A stretch of DNA of 64,000 nucleotides from a bacterium EF100-94H03 bin56 (GCA_002238685.1 MPMV01000006.1:62001-126000); one strand, 5' to 3'; counted from the first letter of the stretch, positions 8,651 to 17,999 are shown. Made by a program: numbers and translations. Notes: generated by a model from the sequence alone, not told the origin.

Positions 8651-9360
8651 CTCGCAGACCAAGACCGAGCGAGACCGCGCTGCTAGCGATGCTCGGCGTG
8701 GTTGTGGCCGTTGTCCTGACATGGGCCGTAATCGTTCGGATCCAGTCGTCCACTGCATCCGTCCCTCACATGCAGACCTATGACGGGCAGGTCGTCGCAA
8801 GCCTGGATGTCAGGGATTTCCGGAAAGTCGAAGCCACTGGCACATGGCGAATCGAATTGAACCAGGGTGATTCTTGGGAGGTGGAACTCACCTTTCCCGA
8901 CAATCTCAAACGCTTCTTGCAGTTTGAAGTGCGAGAGGACGAACTCCGACTGGACTTCGATCCACCTCACGACAGTCCTGCACATGCCGCGACTGCTCGA
9001 ATTGTCATGCCGGAACTCGATCGGCTCAAGATAAGAGGATACAGCGAAGTCGGAATGCGAAACTTCGAGGGTCAACGCCTTGATGTCGATATCCGGGGCA
9101 ACGTTACGCTTGATGGGCATGCCGGTCGCTACGACGAACTTGACCTCGCAACGACTGGCAAAATGCGAGTCGACTTTCGTGGAGTAGTCGTCCGCAATGC
9201 AGCTGTGGACATCGTGGGCTACTCGCGCATTGTTCTCTACATGAGCGGCGGAACGCTTTCAGGCCTCCTTAGAGGCGCAGGAACGCTTGACTACCACGGT
9301 CAGGCAGCCGAGGAATCTGTGCGCATCGCTGGCATCGCACGCGTGAGACACCTCGACTAA
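8647..9360 (+). CDS. Membrane-anchored DUF2807 (head GIN domain) protein
   Basis: 237 residues from the ATG overlapping the GntR stop. One hydrophobic segment at about residues 13-32 (LLAMLGVVVAVVLTWAVIV) is followed by a beta-rich region with repeated short strands (DVRDFRKVEATGTWRIELNQ, LRLDFDPP, DRLKIRGYSEV). This is the pattern of DUF2807, a right-handed beta-solenoid of putative adhesins or envelope-associated proteins. The protein is probably exported and membrane-tethered. Its place in a regulator-ABC operon suggests a part in the same envelope response. Confidence 0.8.
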   Translation: MTRRPRPSETALLAMLGVVVAVVLTWAVIVRIQSSTASVPHMQTYDGQVVASLDVRDFRKVEATGTWRIELNQGDSWEVELTFPDNLKRFLQFEVREDELRLDFDPPHDSPAHAATARIVMPELDRLKIRGYSEVGMRNFEGQRLDVDIRGNVTLDGHAGRYDELDLATTGKMRVDFRGVVVRNAAVDIVGYSRIVLYMSGGTLSGLLRGAGTLDYHGQAAEESVRIAGIARVRHLD

Positions 9361-9689
9361 GACAAAGTGTAGATCATCAACGAGTCGAATATTCTGCTTG
9401 GGCGACTTCGGCGAGGCGTACGAACAGTTGGTGGACATGGCCTTCCTCGATCAACTTCGACCACAAACGGCGCAAGTTCGTTCGCCTCGCTCAACGTAGA
9501 TCAGCATCCTCTGAACATCCACAATCGTGGTGGAATTGACCGCCGTAGGGCCCATGAGGCGCTTGTGGGCTTCTTCGAGGCAAACCGACATTTTGCGACA
9601 TCCTTGACGTTGGTTGTTCCGCACGCCTGACCAGCTTGTGATTGTCAGGCTGCCTGTGGCGCCTCCGCAGGCAGCGCTGCTGACGTCGG
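9361..9689. other. No intact gene; possible fragments
   Basis: Nothing recognised with confidence. A minus-strand frame ending near 9383 reads LIEEGHVHQLFVRLAEVAQA, which is protein-like, and another reads LIYVERGERTCAVCGR. Both are short and broken, consistent with decayed mobile or accessory DNA next to the IS66 scrap. Confidence 0.35.
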
Positions 9690-9845
9690 ATGTCATCGCC
9701 GTGTCGGCGAAGTGGCCTTCCACGGGCGTGGCGTCAGTTGCGTCACATCCCGGGCGGGATGGGTCGAGACTCGCTGCAGGGCATCGACCAGCCACGTGTA
9801 GGGATCCACATCGTGCGTGCTCAGGTGCTCAACACCGTCCTGGAA
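9690..9845 (-). mobile_element. IS66-family transposase remnant (C-terminal end)
   Basis: On the minus strand one frame gives HDVDPYTWLVDALQRVS, then HPARDVTQLTPRPWKA; a one-base shift later the frame continues HFADTAMTSDV. IS66 transposases end with HDVDPY.YLVDVLQRV..HPA....LTPR.WK..FA...L.SD, so this is the C-terminal tail. There is a frameshift and no catalytic DDE region, so it is inactive. No inverted repeats were found around it. The flank 9846-10026 holds nothing recognised. Confidence 0.8.
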
Positions 9846-10026
9846 TGATCTCAACAGGCTTTGATTGACGTCGACTTCATCCAGCCCCGGAAGGTCACCA
9901 CGGCGCCGACTGCAACCCGTGTACTGCGATCTTCCCGCCGGAATGCACTCAATCTGGCGGATCAGGCGTTACAGGATTGAAGTTGGAGCATGGCTACCTG
10001 CAGGCCGACATGTTCCTGACCGGGCT

Positions 10027-11796
10027 TCATCGGCTTCCTCGCCGGGCGTCGAAGTATTCGACAAGAGCTGACCGGCCGACAATATCGATGATCCGCACTC
10101 GCAGTTCCGTCCCTTCCGCATCGCTCAAATGCAGAGTCTCGCCGGCAATGAAGTGAACCGGCTGTTGTTTGCCCCCATTGATCGCGAGGTTCGACGCGTA
10201 GAGATAGGTCCGATCATGGGCATCGCGTATGGGATTGAGCCTGCCCTTCAACCCTGGAACATGGCCGGTTGCCTCCGGGAAAATGACGCTTCCGCCTGCC
10301 GGCAACGCCTCCAGATCAATGGCGAGCGCTCGTTCGCTCGGTGTCCAATCCCGCTCCAGATACGCGGCATGTCCGGGTGCGGACGCGAACACGGTCATGG
10401 GTAGCCGGGTCGTATGCAGATCGATCTCTGCTTCGCCCCGCGCGTCCGTGGTGGCCTGTTTCCAGGTCTTGTTCGGAAACAGGAGAAGCAGGTCGGTGGC
10501 CGGCAAGGATCTGCCACCAGACCGCACCGAAATGACGGCACGAGCGGGACTGCGTTCCTGCGACGCCGCGGGTATGACGAGAAGGACCTCCGAATCGTCG
10601 ATGACCGTGTACTCGGGATACTTCGCACACAGATTCCATGTCTCACGTCGGATGATAGGGACACCATCGCCGCGGCGCTCCATATAATAGAGCCTCTCTT
10701 CACCACCACGGGTCCCTCCGACAGGCATCCGCGCCAGGACGGATGTCAAGGCCTCGTTACGGGTGGACTGCCGCGAAGCCATACTCTCTACCGTCAGGTT
10801 GTTCGGCAAGGCACCGGGCGACTGAATCTCCACGCGGTCGTCGAACATGGACAGGCGAATTCTGCTTCCCCTCATGGAGTAGTCGCGATGGGCCACCGCG
10901 TTGACCAGGGCTTCGAACAGAGCCTTTTCGCTGTACTGGGGCAGATCCGAGCGTGCCGGCTCCTTCCATGCCGCGACCTGCATGTTTCTGACAGCAAAGG
11001 CAACAGCGCCGGCAATCTGTTCGTTCAGCGGTCCGGTAATCTCCTGGGCATCGATCTGGCCCGATGCACGGTCTTTGCCGCGGTATCTGGTCGCCGTGAT
11101 GCAGGCGTTCGGGAGCCACTGTTCCGGGTTTGGCGTGCACAACAGAACGCCCGCGACGGTGGCGCGAAGGATCCCTGATTCGTCGTCTTCGAGAAGCGCC
11201 AGTTTCCCGAGCGCTGCTTCGGGCTCGGCCGCACCCTCGGCACTGAGCAACGGTTTCCAGTGCGCTTCGATCAATGTCCTGAATCCGGTCTCCGGCACCG
11301 GTTGCTTGTCGAACCACAGGAACCGGGCCTGCGACCGCCGTTGTGCCAGTCTCGGCCGCTCGTCGCCGGCCATGAGCCTCTTTGATGCGCCTACGCGAAC
11401 GTAGCACCCGCCAGGACTCTCATGCACGGAATCGCTCTCCGGCACTTCGGCCAGCAGCACCAGCTTGCCGCCGGACAATTCCCTGTGATGTGTGCGGATG
11501 CGAACAGGCGGCTTGATCGTGTCGGTGCTCACCTCCACGAGAAGAGAGTCCAAGCTGGCAATGTGCGTGCGCGATAGGCCAATGACGTTGCCGTCGTCGG
11601 CAACGCCGGCGAGCACCACCCCCCCGGCAGCATTGGCGAAGGCCGCGATTTCGTCAGCCCAGTCGCCGCGAGTCGGCCGTCTCGGGCGATCCCCGGCAAA
11701 CTCGACCTGCTTGAATTCCCAACCGCTGTCCTCACCCGACCGCAAACGGCTTTCGATGTCCTCGATGCTGTAGTTCATACTCCTGTGGCCCCTCAA
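10027..11796 (-). CDS. AlbA_2 (Schlafen-type) domain ATP-binding protein with unusual C-terminal extension
   Basis: 589 residues. The N-terminus carries the AlbA_2 domain (about residues 8-140; WEFKQVEF, DEIAAFANAAGGVVLAGV, YVRVG). The central part resembles the GHKL-like ATPase region of COG2865 proteins (KALFEALVNAVAHRDYS, FDDRVEIQSPGALPNNL, RNEALTSVLARM). The last 180 residues look like an Ig-like module (SGGRSLPATDLLLLF, ATTDARGEAEIDL) and a final beta-rich part. Proteins of this kind are often annotated as regulators or defence-related. Met7 (11778) is an alternative start. Function is unknown; it neighbours an HNH nuclease but is separated from it by about 230 bases. Confidence 0.8.
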   Translation of the reverse strand: MRGHRSMNYSIEDIESRLRSGEDSGWEFKQVEFAGDRPRRPTRGDWADEIAAFANAAGGVVLAGVADDGNVIGLSRTHIASLDSLLVEVSTDTIKPPVRIRTHHRELSGGKLVLLAEVPESDSVHESPGGCYVRVGASKRLMAGDERPRLAQRRSQARFLWFDKQPVPETGFRTLIEAHWKPLLSAEGAAEPEAALGKLALLEDDESGILRATVAGVLLCTPNPEQWLPNACITATRYRGKDRASGQIDAQEITGPLNEQIAGAVAFAVRNMQVAAWKEPARSDLPQYSEKALFEALVNAVAHRDYSMRGSRIRLSMFDDRVEIQSPGALPNNLTVESMASRQSTRNEALTSVLARMPVGGTRGGEERLYYMERRGDGVPIIRRETWNLCAKYPEYTVIDDSEVLLVIPAASQERSPARAVISVRSGGRSLPATDLLLLFPNKTWKQATTDARGEAEIDLHTTRLPMTVFASAPGHAAYLERDWTPSERALAIDLEALPAGGSVIFPEATGHVPGLKGRLNPIRDAHDRTYLYASNLAINGGKQQPVHFIAGETLHLSDAEGTELRVRIIDIVGRSALVEYFDARRGSR

Positions 11797-11839
11797 CCGC
11801 TCCCTCGGTCTTCCGGAGCGGCTCCGAGGCTCCCGGCGG

Positions 11840-11983
11840 TCACAACTTGAACTTTCTCATGCCTCGGCGCAGTCCCCGGTGCGCAGCGCGGCGTGCGCCA
11901 TAGCGGGCGATGCCGGCGGGTCCCTTGCCCGCAGCGCTGACGAGGGCGAGCAGGCGCATCATGGCCGCCATCATTCTGAACAT
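11840..11983 (-). CDS. 47-residue cationic small protein
   Basis: The ATG at 11983 is preceded by GGAGGTGATCCC, a strong ribosome site. The 47 residues begin MFRMMAAMMRLLALVSAAGK and end RRGMRKFKL: a hydrophobic N-terminal helix and then an Arg/Lys-rich, Ala-rich helix. Similar short cationic proteins occur in alphaproteobacteria, from memory, with no known function. The strong ribosome site and clean stop are the main support. It lies between the HNH nuclease and the AlbA_2 protein, all on the minus strand. Confidence 0.65.
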   Translation of the reverse strand: MFRMMAAMMRLLALVSAAGKGPAGIARYGARRAAHRGLRRGMRKFKL

Positions 11984-12023
11984 GGGATCACCTCCAGGGC
12001 ATTGACTGGCCATTCAGTCATGA

Positions 12024-12938
12024 TCATCCGAGATACCGGTTGTCATTGTGCCAGGCAAGGGCGTTGCGGTCCGGCTGCTGACGGGTGTCGCCGGGAACGC
12101 GAATCTCCTTGCCGGCCAGCGCATAGTAGTCGCGGCCATTCTCGTAATCCTCCCTGATGCGGCCGCTTACCTCGAAACGCAGATTCGGCGCCACGGTCAC
12201 GTAGCCGTCGTCAAACAGCTTGTGAAGATCGCGTCTCAGCAGCAGCCCGTTGCTGACCCTGTGCACGCCGCCTTCGCTGTAGGGATGGATATGGGCCGCA
12301 TCGAGCACCGGCAGCGTACGCTCTCCCGTCACCGCACAGCGGCGCTGATAGGCATCGGTGACGACAACGCGGAAGGCTCCCTGGCCGAGGCGCGGCTGGA
12401 TGATCTGCGGCTTGCCGAAACGCGCGTCTCCGTCCGGCCGGGCGGATCCGGCAAACCAGCCCATGCGCCGGCTCACCTGGTCCCACAGACGACGCCCCTC
12501 CGCATCATCGGTGTCGAAGGACTTGAACGTGACGATTTGGGGAGCAAAGCTCTCGGGCGGCGGCATCCATTCCTCGAAGAAGAAGGGCCGGGTGAGGATG
12601 CGGCAGCCAATGCGGATATCACCCTTCGTTTCCGGATCGACCTTGCGATTCTTGAGGATGATGGCCCGCAACTCTCCGAGCGAGCCGGCACCGTTCGCTT
12701 CCCCGAATGCGTCCCAGGCAAGGGATAGCGGCATGGAGCTGGCGTGGGTGTAGATGCCTCCTCCGGCAATCATGTTGGCCGGCGCCTTCAGCTTGAAGAG
12801 AAAGAGCTCGCCGGGCTGAAGCGCCTTGAAACCCGCTGCTGAGGGACTCCAAAAGTTGACCTCGCCGAGGTCGGGGCGCCGGCGCAGGAAGTCGAACCAG
12901 TGGCCATCCGTGACAGCAACGACGATCCTGATGCCCAT
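12024..12938 (-). CDS. HNH endonuclease (putative restriction endonuclease, COG3440-like)
   Basis: 304 residues from MGIRIVVAVTD; a longer start at 12971 is possible, but AAGGGAGCG sits 7-13 bases before 12938. The N-terminal half has the motif WFDFLRRRPDL and an EVE/PUA-like pattern (FLFKLKAPANMIAGGG). The C-terminal half is the HNH domain with CAVTGE, DAAHIHPYSEGG, SNGLLLRRDLHKLFD. Such proteins cleave DNA, often modified DNA, as stand-alone restriction factors. No methyltransferase is adjacent, which fits a modification-dependent enzyme; that is an inference. Confidence 0.88.
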   Translation of the reverse strand: MGIRIVVAVTDGHWFDFLRRRPDLGEVNFWSPSAAGFKALQPGELFLFKLKAPANMIAGGGIYTHASSMPLSLAWDAFGEANGAGSLGELRAIILKNRKVDPETKGDIRIGCRILTRPFFFEEWMPPPESFAPQIVTFKSFDTDDAEGRRLWDQVSRRMGWFAGSARPDGDARFGKPQIIQPRLGQGAFRVVVTDAYQRRCAVTGERTLPVLDAAHIHPYSEGGVHRVSNGLLLRRDLHKLFDDGYVTVAPNLRFEVSGRIREDYENGRDYYALAGKEIRVPGDTRQQPDRNALAWHNDNRYLG

Positions 12939-13063
12939 GCCTTTCACGCTCCCTTCGCGGGGCCGTGCCATTGAAGTCTATGGATGAGGGCCGGACCCTG
13001 CAATGCGGAGCCCTTGACCGGACAGACCGCCGAGGGGTTAATGCTCCACGAACGACGAGACGG

Positions 13064-13570
13064 ATGGCGATGGCACGCTGCGAGATCAGGGCGGAGGAGT
13101 TGACGTTGGAGGGCTTTGCTGCCTTCGGTGACGTGATCAAACGCGATTCCGGCGCTGCGGTGGCCATCAACGGTGGTGAAGTGCTGCGCCACCACGACCT
13201 CGCCAGGGTGGACGTGACAGCGGATGGCGGCAGACCCGTCATCAGCATCTTTCAGGTGATGAAGCCGGCCACACTCCCTTTCCGGCTGCGCCTCATGGAG
13301 CGCCATCTCCTGTCGAGCCAGGCCTTCATGCCGCTTGTCGGATCAACCTATCTCGTCGCCGTGGCGCCACCGGGTCCGGAGCCCGGAACCGACACCATAC
13401 GCTGTTTCGCGGCGCGCGATGGCGCGGGAATCAATCTCCATCCAGGAGTCTGGCACCACCCTCTCATCGCCCTCGATGCCAGCGATTTCCTGGTGATCGA
13501 CAGGGGCACAACCTTCGACGAGGACTGCGAGACCATGTCGCTTTCCGACAACGACATTCTGGTGACCTGA
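13064..13570 (+). CDS. allA: Ureidoglycolate lyase
   Basis: 168 residues, the usual AllA length. Motifs are LTLEGFAAFGDVI at the N-terminus, LPFRLRLMERHLLSSQAFMPL and the metal/active-site region NLHPGVWHHPLIAL. It splits ureidoglycolate to glyoxylate and urea. Start chosen at ATG 13064 (MAMARCEIRAEEL) because the family begins near there; ATG 13070 is an alternative. It lies 3 bases before allantoicase, which makes its substrate. Genes for earlier purine steps are not in the window. Confidence 0.92.
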   Translation: MAMARCEIRAEELTLEGFAAFGDVIKRDSGAAVAINGGEVLRHHDLARVDVTADGGRPVISIFQVMKPATLPFRLRLMERHLLSSQAFMPLVGSTYLVAVAPPGPEPGTDTIRCFAARDGAGINLHPGVWHHPLIALDASDFLVIDRGTTFDEDCETMSLSDNDILVT

Positions 13571-13573
13571 GCG

Positions 13574-14548
13574 ATGAAGGACGACCTGGCATCTCGCTGG
13601 CCGAATCTGGCGGACAGCCGCCTTGGCGCCAAGGCTCTTCATGCCAGCGACGCATGGTTCGCCCCCGCCGAACGCATGCTGCAGCCCGCCCCCGCCGAAT
13701 TCCACGCCGGGCGATACGATGATCACGGCAAGTGGATGGATGGCTGGGAAACACGGCGCAAGAGGACGACGGGTCACGACCACTGCATCGTCCGGCTCGC
13801 CGGATGCGGGCGCATCAGGGGTGTCGATATCGACACCAGCCACTTTACCGGGAATTATCCGCCGTCGGCCTCCATCGATGCCTGCCGGACTGATGGCGAT
13901 CCGGGTAAGGCGACCGAGTGGAGTGAAATCCTACCTCCGGTGCCGCTCACGGGGGATTCCCACCATCTCCACGGCGTCACGAGTGATGGTCCGTGGACCC
14001 ATATCCGTCTCAACATCTACCCCGACGGCGGCATCGCCCGGTTGCGGGTCTATGGTCCCTTCGCGCGTGACTGGCAGGGCGTTGCCGAGGCTGACCTCGC
14101 CGCCATCGAGAATGGTGGCTGGCTGGTGGCCTGCAGCGACCGGCACTACGGCTCACCGGCCAACATTCTCTACCCCGGAACCGGCGCCACCATGGCGGAA
14201 GGCTGGGAGACCAGCCGGCGACGGGTGCCCGGCAACGAATGGGCGCTTTTCCGTCTCGCCTGTCCCGGCGTCATCTCGCGGGTCGTGGTCGACACCACCC
14301 ATTTCAAGGGCAACTACCCAGACCGCTGCTCCATCCAGGCAGCCCAGCACGAAGCCGACGATTCCTCCGCCGTCGCCTCGTCCCTCTACTGGAGCGACCT
14401 TCTCGGGGAACAGAGACTTGCCATGGACCAGGTTCACGTCTTCGAAAGCGAGGTGGTGGACCTCGGGGCCGTCAGTCACGTGCGCTTCAACATGATCCCC
14501 GACGGCGGCGTCAACAGGCTCCGCCTCTTCGGGCGTCCCCGGACATGA
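13574..14548 (+). CDS. alc: Allantoicase
   Basis: 324 residues made of two tandem repeats of the allantoicase beta-jelly-roll domain. Each has [11 protein letters not shown] / [11 protein letters not shown], a [12 protein letters not shown] / [12 protein letters not shown] loop and a [14 protein letters not shown] ending ([10 protein letters not shown] in repeat 1). It hydrolyses allantoate to ureidoglycolate and urea. The neighbour allA uses the product, so the pair gives two steps of purine breakdown. Length and both repeats are intact. Confidence 0.95.
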   Translation: MKDDLASRWPNLADSRLGAKALHASDAWFAPAERMLQPAPAEFHAGRYDDHGKWMDGWETRRKRTTGHDHCIVRLAGCGRIRGVDIDTSHFTGNYPPSASIDACRTDGDPGKATEWSEILPPVPLTGDSHHLHGVTSDGPWTHIRLNIYPDGGIARLRVYGPFARDWQGVAEADLAAIENGGWLVACSDRHYGSPANILYPGTGATMAEGWETSRRRVPGNEWALFRLACPGVISRVVVDTTHFKGNYPDRCSIQAAQHEADDSSAVASSLYWSDLLGEQRLAMDQVHVFESEVVDLGAVSHVRFNMIPDGGVNRLRLFGRPRT

Positions 14549-14572
14549 GTGCGGCGGGGACGCCTGCGGACC

Positions 14573-15850
14573 ATGAAACCCCTCTCCTACTGGCTCGACT
14601 CGGCGCCAGCGTTCCGTTGCGCTGAGACCGGAGGCTTGCCGGCACGCTGCGAAACCGCGGTGATCGGCGGAGGCTTTACCGGACTGTCAGCCGCACTCGC
14701 CATGGCCCGCGAGGGGATCGATGTCGTGGTTCTCGAAGCCGGACGGGTGGCCGGCGCCGCTTCCGGGCGCAATGGCGGACACTGCAACAACGGCCTGGTC
14801 AGACAGGTCGCCGCCGTTGCCGACACGTTCGGCCTGGAGCGGGCGCGGGCCTTCTACCACACCTTCGATCAAGCGGTGGAGACTGTCGAGCGGGTGATCG
14901 CGCGCGAAGGCATTGCCTGCGACTTCCGGCGCAGCGGCAAGATCCAGCTGGCGGCAAAGCCATCCCACTTCGGTTCGCTCTCGCGGACCCACGCACTCCT
15001 TGCATCGGGGATCGATACGCAGACCAGCCTGGTCTGCCCCGGGGACCTTTCCCGGGAAATCGGTTCAACACGCTTTCATGGTGGCCTGGTCTACCACCGC
15101 AGCGCCATGCTCCACCCTGGACGCCTTGGCAGCGGCCTCGCCCAGGCCGCGCACCGCCATGGCGCCCGCATCTGGGAGGATACAGAGGTCACCCGCTGGC
15201 GGCGTTCCGGCAGGGGTGGCCACGAACTCGAAACGGCCATGGGCATGCTTGAGGCCGAAAAGGTCCTCGTTGCCACCGGAGCCGGAACCGGCCCCGCCTT
15301 TCCCCATCTACATCGCAGGATCCTCGCCGTCGGCAGCTTCATCATCGCCACCGAGCCACTGGCACAGCACCTGGTCGATGCGATCATGCCGACACGCCGC
15401 ACGGCGGTCACCACGAAGCACATCGGACACTACTTTCGCATGGCTCCGGACAACCGGCTGATCTTCGGTGGCCGGGCCCGCTTCGCCCGTTCAGATCCGG
15501 GCTCGGACATGAAGAGCGGGCGCCTCCTTGCCCGATCCCTGAAACAGATCTTCCCCATCCTCGGCGATGTCCGTATCGATTACTGCTGGGGCGGCATGCT
15601 CGACATGACCATGGATCGCCTGCCCCGGGCCGGCGTCGTTGACGGTTGCCACCACGCCATGGGCTACAGTGGCCACGGAGTCCAGATGTCCGTCCACATG
15701 GGCGAGGTCATGGCAAAGGTGATGGCGGGAGATGTCGAGGCCAATCCCTGGCGCGATCTCCCGTGGCCGGCATTGCCTGGACACGCCACCCGGGCCGCCC
15801 TGCTTCCTCTTGCCGGCGCATGGTTCCGCCTGCGCGACCTCGTGAGCTGA
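14573..15850 (+). CDS. FAD-dependent amine oxidoreductase (DAO family, PuuB/OrdL-like)
   Basis: 425 residues from MKPLSYWLDS (14573). The FAD-binding motif is AVIGGGFTGLSAALAMARE (about residues 30-48), followed by GRNGGHCNNGL, a pattern of gamma-glutamylputrescine oxidase-like flavoproteins. The C-terminal GYSGHGVQMS is the second flavin contact. It probably oxidises a C-N bond in an amine or N-substituted amino acid. Its place behind the allantoate genes could mean a ureide-linked substrate, but co-location is the only evidence. Confidence 0.88.
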   Translation: MKPLSYWLDSAPAFRCAETGGLPARCETAVIGGGFTGLSAALAMAREGIDVVVLEAGRVAGAASGRNGGHCNNGLVRQVAAVADTFGLERARAFYHTFDQAVETVERVIAREGIACDFRRSGKIQLAAKPSHFGSLSRTHALLASGIDTQTSLVCPGDLSREIGSTRFHGGLVYHRSAMLHPGRLGSGLAQAAHRHGARIWEDTEVTRWRRSGRGGHELETAMGMLEAEKVLVATGAGTGPAFPHLHRRILAVGSFIIATEPLAQHLVDAIMPTRRTAVTTKHIGHYFRMAPDNRLIFGGRARFARSDPGSDMKSGRLLARSLKQIFPILGDVRIDYCWGGMLDMTMDRLPRAGVVDGCHHAMGYSGHGVQMSVHMGEVMAKVMAGDVEANPWRDLPWPALPGHATRAALLPLAGAWFRLRDLVS

Positions 15851-15937
15851 CGGGCATGTCTCGCCCGAACACACGCCGTCGGCGACCGTGTCGAAGGCCC
15901 ATTGCCGCAAGCGTGGCGGGCGCAACCGATGCAGATC

Positions 15938-17131
15938 TCACCAACCCGCCCCTAGCGGCAGAACCTGGTTGACGTCGGGCCGTCCTAGCTTCATGCCCAA
16001 GATCCGCAACCTGCTGTGAAATCCGTCGCGATGCATCATGGTGTTGCGCAAATGTCGACGAACCCCTGCACCGTCATAGGCTGTTCGGCCATGAAGCACG
16101 CGCTGGTTGTCGAAAACCAGCGTGTCGCCGGGCCCAAGACGGAACTTGAACACGAGATCGTCGCGCTGAACCATTCCGGCCAGAATGCGAAGCGCATCGT
16201 AGTACGGTTCGATCAGGTGCTCGGATAGATCGAGGGGCGCTTGGGTGCACTCGCAGTAGCGAACGCCAACAATCTGATCATCGTGCAGAGTGAACACCTT
16301 GCCACGGGACCGCAGCTCGGTGTCCTGGTCGAGGGCAAACTGAGGGCAGGCGAACTGACTCACCAGGTGAAAGGCTTCTGGTTCCTCCTCGCGCATGGAT
16401 ATGCCCAGCTGAAAGCCGTCGACCAGAAGCGATAGACCACCCTCGTTCTGGGTTGCTTCCAGGCAATGGAAGAGTTCGATGCCTTGTGAGGCATAGCGGA
16501 ACGAATCGTCGGTGTGCGGAGCGATTGGCTGGCCCGTGTTGGCAATGTTGATCGCTTCCGGTTCGGCCCGAATATCGAAGACGATGCCCCAGTTGGTTTC
16601 GGTCGGATAGCCGAACAGGCGTCCGATCTTCTCCGTCTCCGCCGGTTCGACCGAGACGTTGCGCAGTAGAACAAAGCCGTAGTCGCGAACCGTCTCAAGC
16701 ATGCGTAACTCGCCTTCCTCGGTCGCGGTGGCCTCGCAATAGTCCATCTCCGCGCTGCCTTCGATGGTGGCAGCCGTCCACAGGGTCGGGCGGAAACGAC
16801 GTTCGGCTCGGCCACGCTCGCTATAGCAGTTGGCGCGCAACCAGCCGGCCCGGTAACGTGATGGATGACGGTCCTGGTTCCAAATGATTGTCAATTCTTC
16901 GGAATCGAAGCCAATATCCACCGGCGCGATGTCGCGCGGAATGGCGCTCAACCAGACCATTTTCTGGTGGCTGAATTCGTCGTGACAGGTTCTGCATTGG
17001 CAATTGTCACGCAGCCAGACATGATGAAATCGGCTCGTTTCGCTGTCGTCCCAGACGATCTCGACATGGCGGTCATATCGGAGCGCGTTCACGATGGAGA
17101 CAGGCCTGTGGTATGAATTGTTCACCATCAT
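15938..17131 (-). CDS. Gamma-butyrobetaine dioxygenase-like Fe(II)/2-oxoglutarate oxygenase
   Basis: 397 residues from ATGATG at 17131, preceded by GGGGAGGG. N-terminal DUF971-like zinc module with WLRDNCQCRTCHDEFSHQK (about residues 38-56), then the TauD-type oxygenase domain with the iron triad: HTDD (proximal His and Asp) and LHGRTAYDGAG (distal His). This architecture is that of gamma-butyrobetaine hydroxylase, which makes L-carnitine, and of trimethyllysine dioxygenase. A carnitine-dehydrogenase-like gene lies at 1242, 14 kb away. A betaine-like substrate is therefore likely, but unproven. Confidence 0.88.
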   Translation of the reverse strand: MMVNNSYHRPVSIVNALRYDRHVEIVWDDSETSRFHHVWLRDNCQCRTCHDEFSHQKMVWLSAIPRDIAPVDIGFDSEELTIIWNQDRHPSRYRAGWLRANCYSERGRAERRFRPTLWTAATIEGSAEMDYCEATATEEGELRMLETVRDYGFVLLRNVSVEPAETEKIGRLFGYPTETNWGIVFDIRAEPEAINIANTGQPIAPHTDDSFRYASQGIELFHCLEATQNEGGLSLLVDGFQLGISMREEEPEAFHLVSQFACPQFALDQDTELRSRGKVFTLHDDQIVGVRYCECTQAPLDLSEHLIEPYYDALRILAGMVQRDDLVFKFRLGPGDTLVFDNQRVLHGRTAYDGAGVRRHLRNTMMHRDGFHSRLRILGMKLGRPDVNQVLPLGAGW

Positions 17132-17999
17132 CGCCGGACCCTCCCCTGCCTTCGGTTCGAGACTACAACACCTGCTCGCAGACAATCCAGACGAGTGGCG
17201 GCTCAACTCGGTTCTGAGAGGGATTGCGGGGCCCACAACCGTTGCTGGCAGAAACGACCTGCTCAACGCGCCCTCCCTACCTGCCGGCCCCTGATTTGCT
17301 TGAATTTTGTGCCAGGCACGGCCGTTCAGTAAAGTGACAATGTCAGTGGCCTGGATTGATAGCCAGCGCGCGTGGGTATCAATACCTCTGGTAGCGCCTC
17401 GAGTTCTCCTCGGCGACAGTCCCGAACATGACGGGGGAGACCGGGAATATCCATTCTCCTCTGCATCGCGATGCCAGCAGAGTCCTGGCACGTGAAAGGG
17501 ACTGGATCGCTCCGGCAATCACCAATGGCACGTCAGACCCGATGTGCCTTGATCTGGCTACAGAGAAAACAGCGTTCGCCGCCTGACGGATAGATCTGAG
17601 CACCGAAACGGCTGATGTCGGTGTCGTGAACGCCAAAGGATTTTCTGTACGACTTGAGCGCGTCGGCCCGGCCTTGGGTGAGATGGGCCAAAGGAGTGTT
17701 TCTCTCATCTTACTTGTCACTTCGAGGACATGGAAACGATGTGTTTCACAGTCCAGATGTGCATCTTGGAGAGAAAACAGCGTTGTCACGGCTGGTTTGG
17801 AAACCAAGTGCGTGGCGTACACTTCCCCGGGAACACTCATAACCTTTGTCGGCAAGCGGTGCCGACGATCGCCTCCAGAGATTTCGCCGGCTCAAGGACT
17901 GCCGTATTCTCGACCAGGCGGGAACCGGTCCTCCGGCAAACGGGATACACGAAGACCGGCACATGAACACGATTCCGGAAAGTGTACCGTGGTCAACTG
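17132..17999. other. Long gene-free stretch
   Basis: About 870 bases without a gene I can support. Frames of 60-160 codons exist on both strands but none resembles a family or has a good ribosome site. The oxygenase promoter must lie in its first part. The rest may be decayed sequence; no repeat or insertion-sequence end was recognised. Confidence 0.45.
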
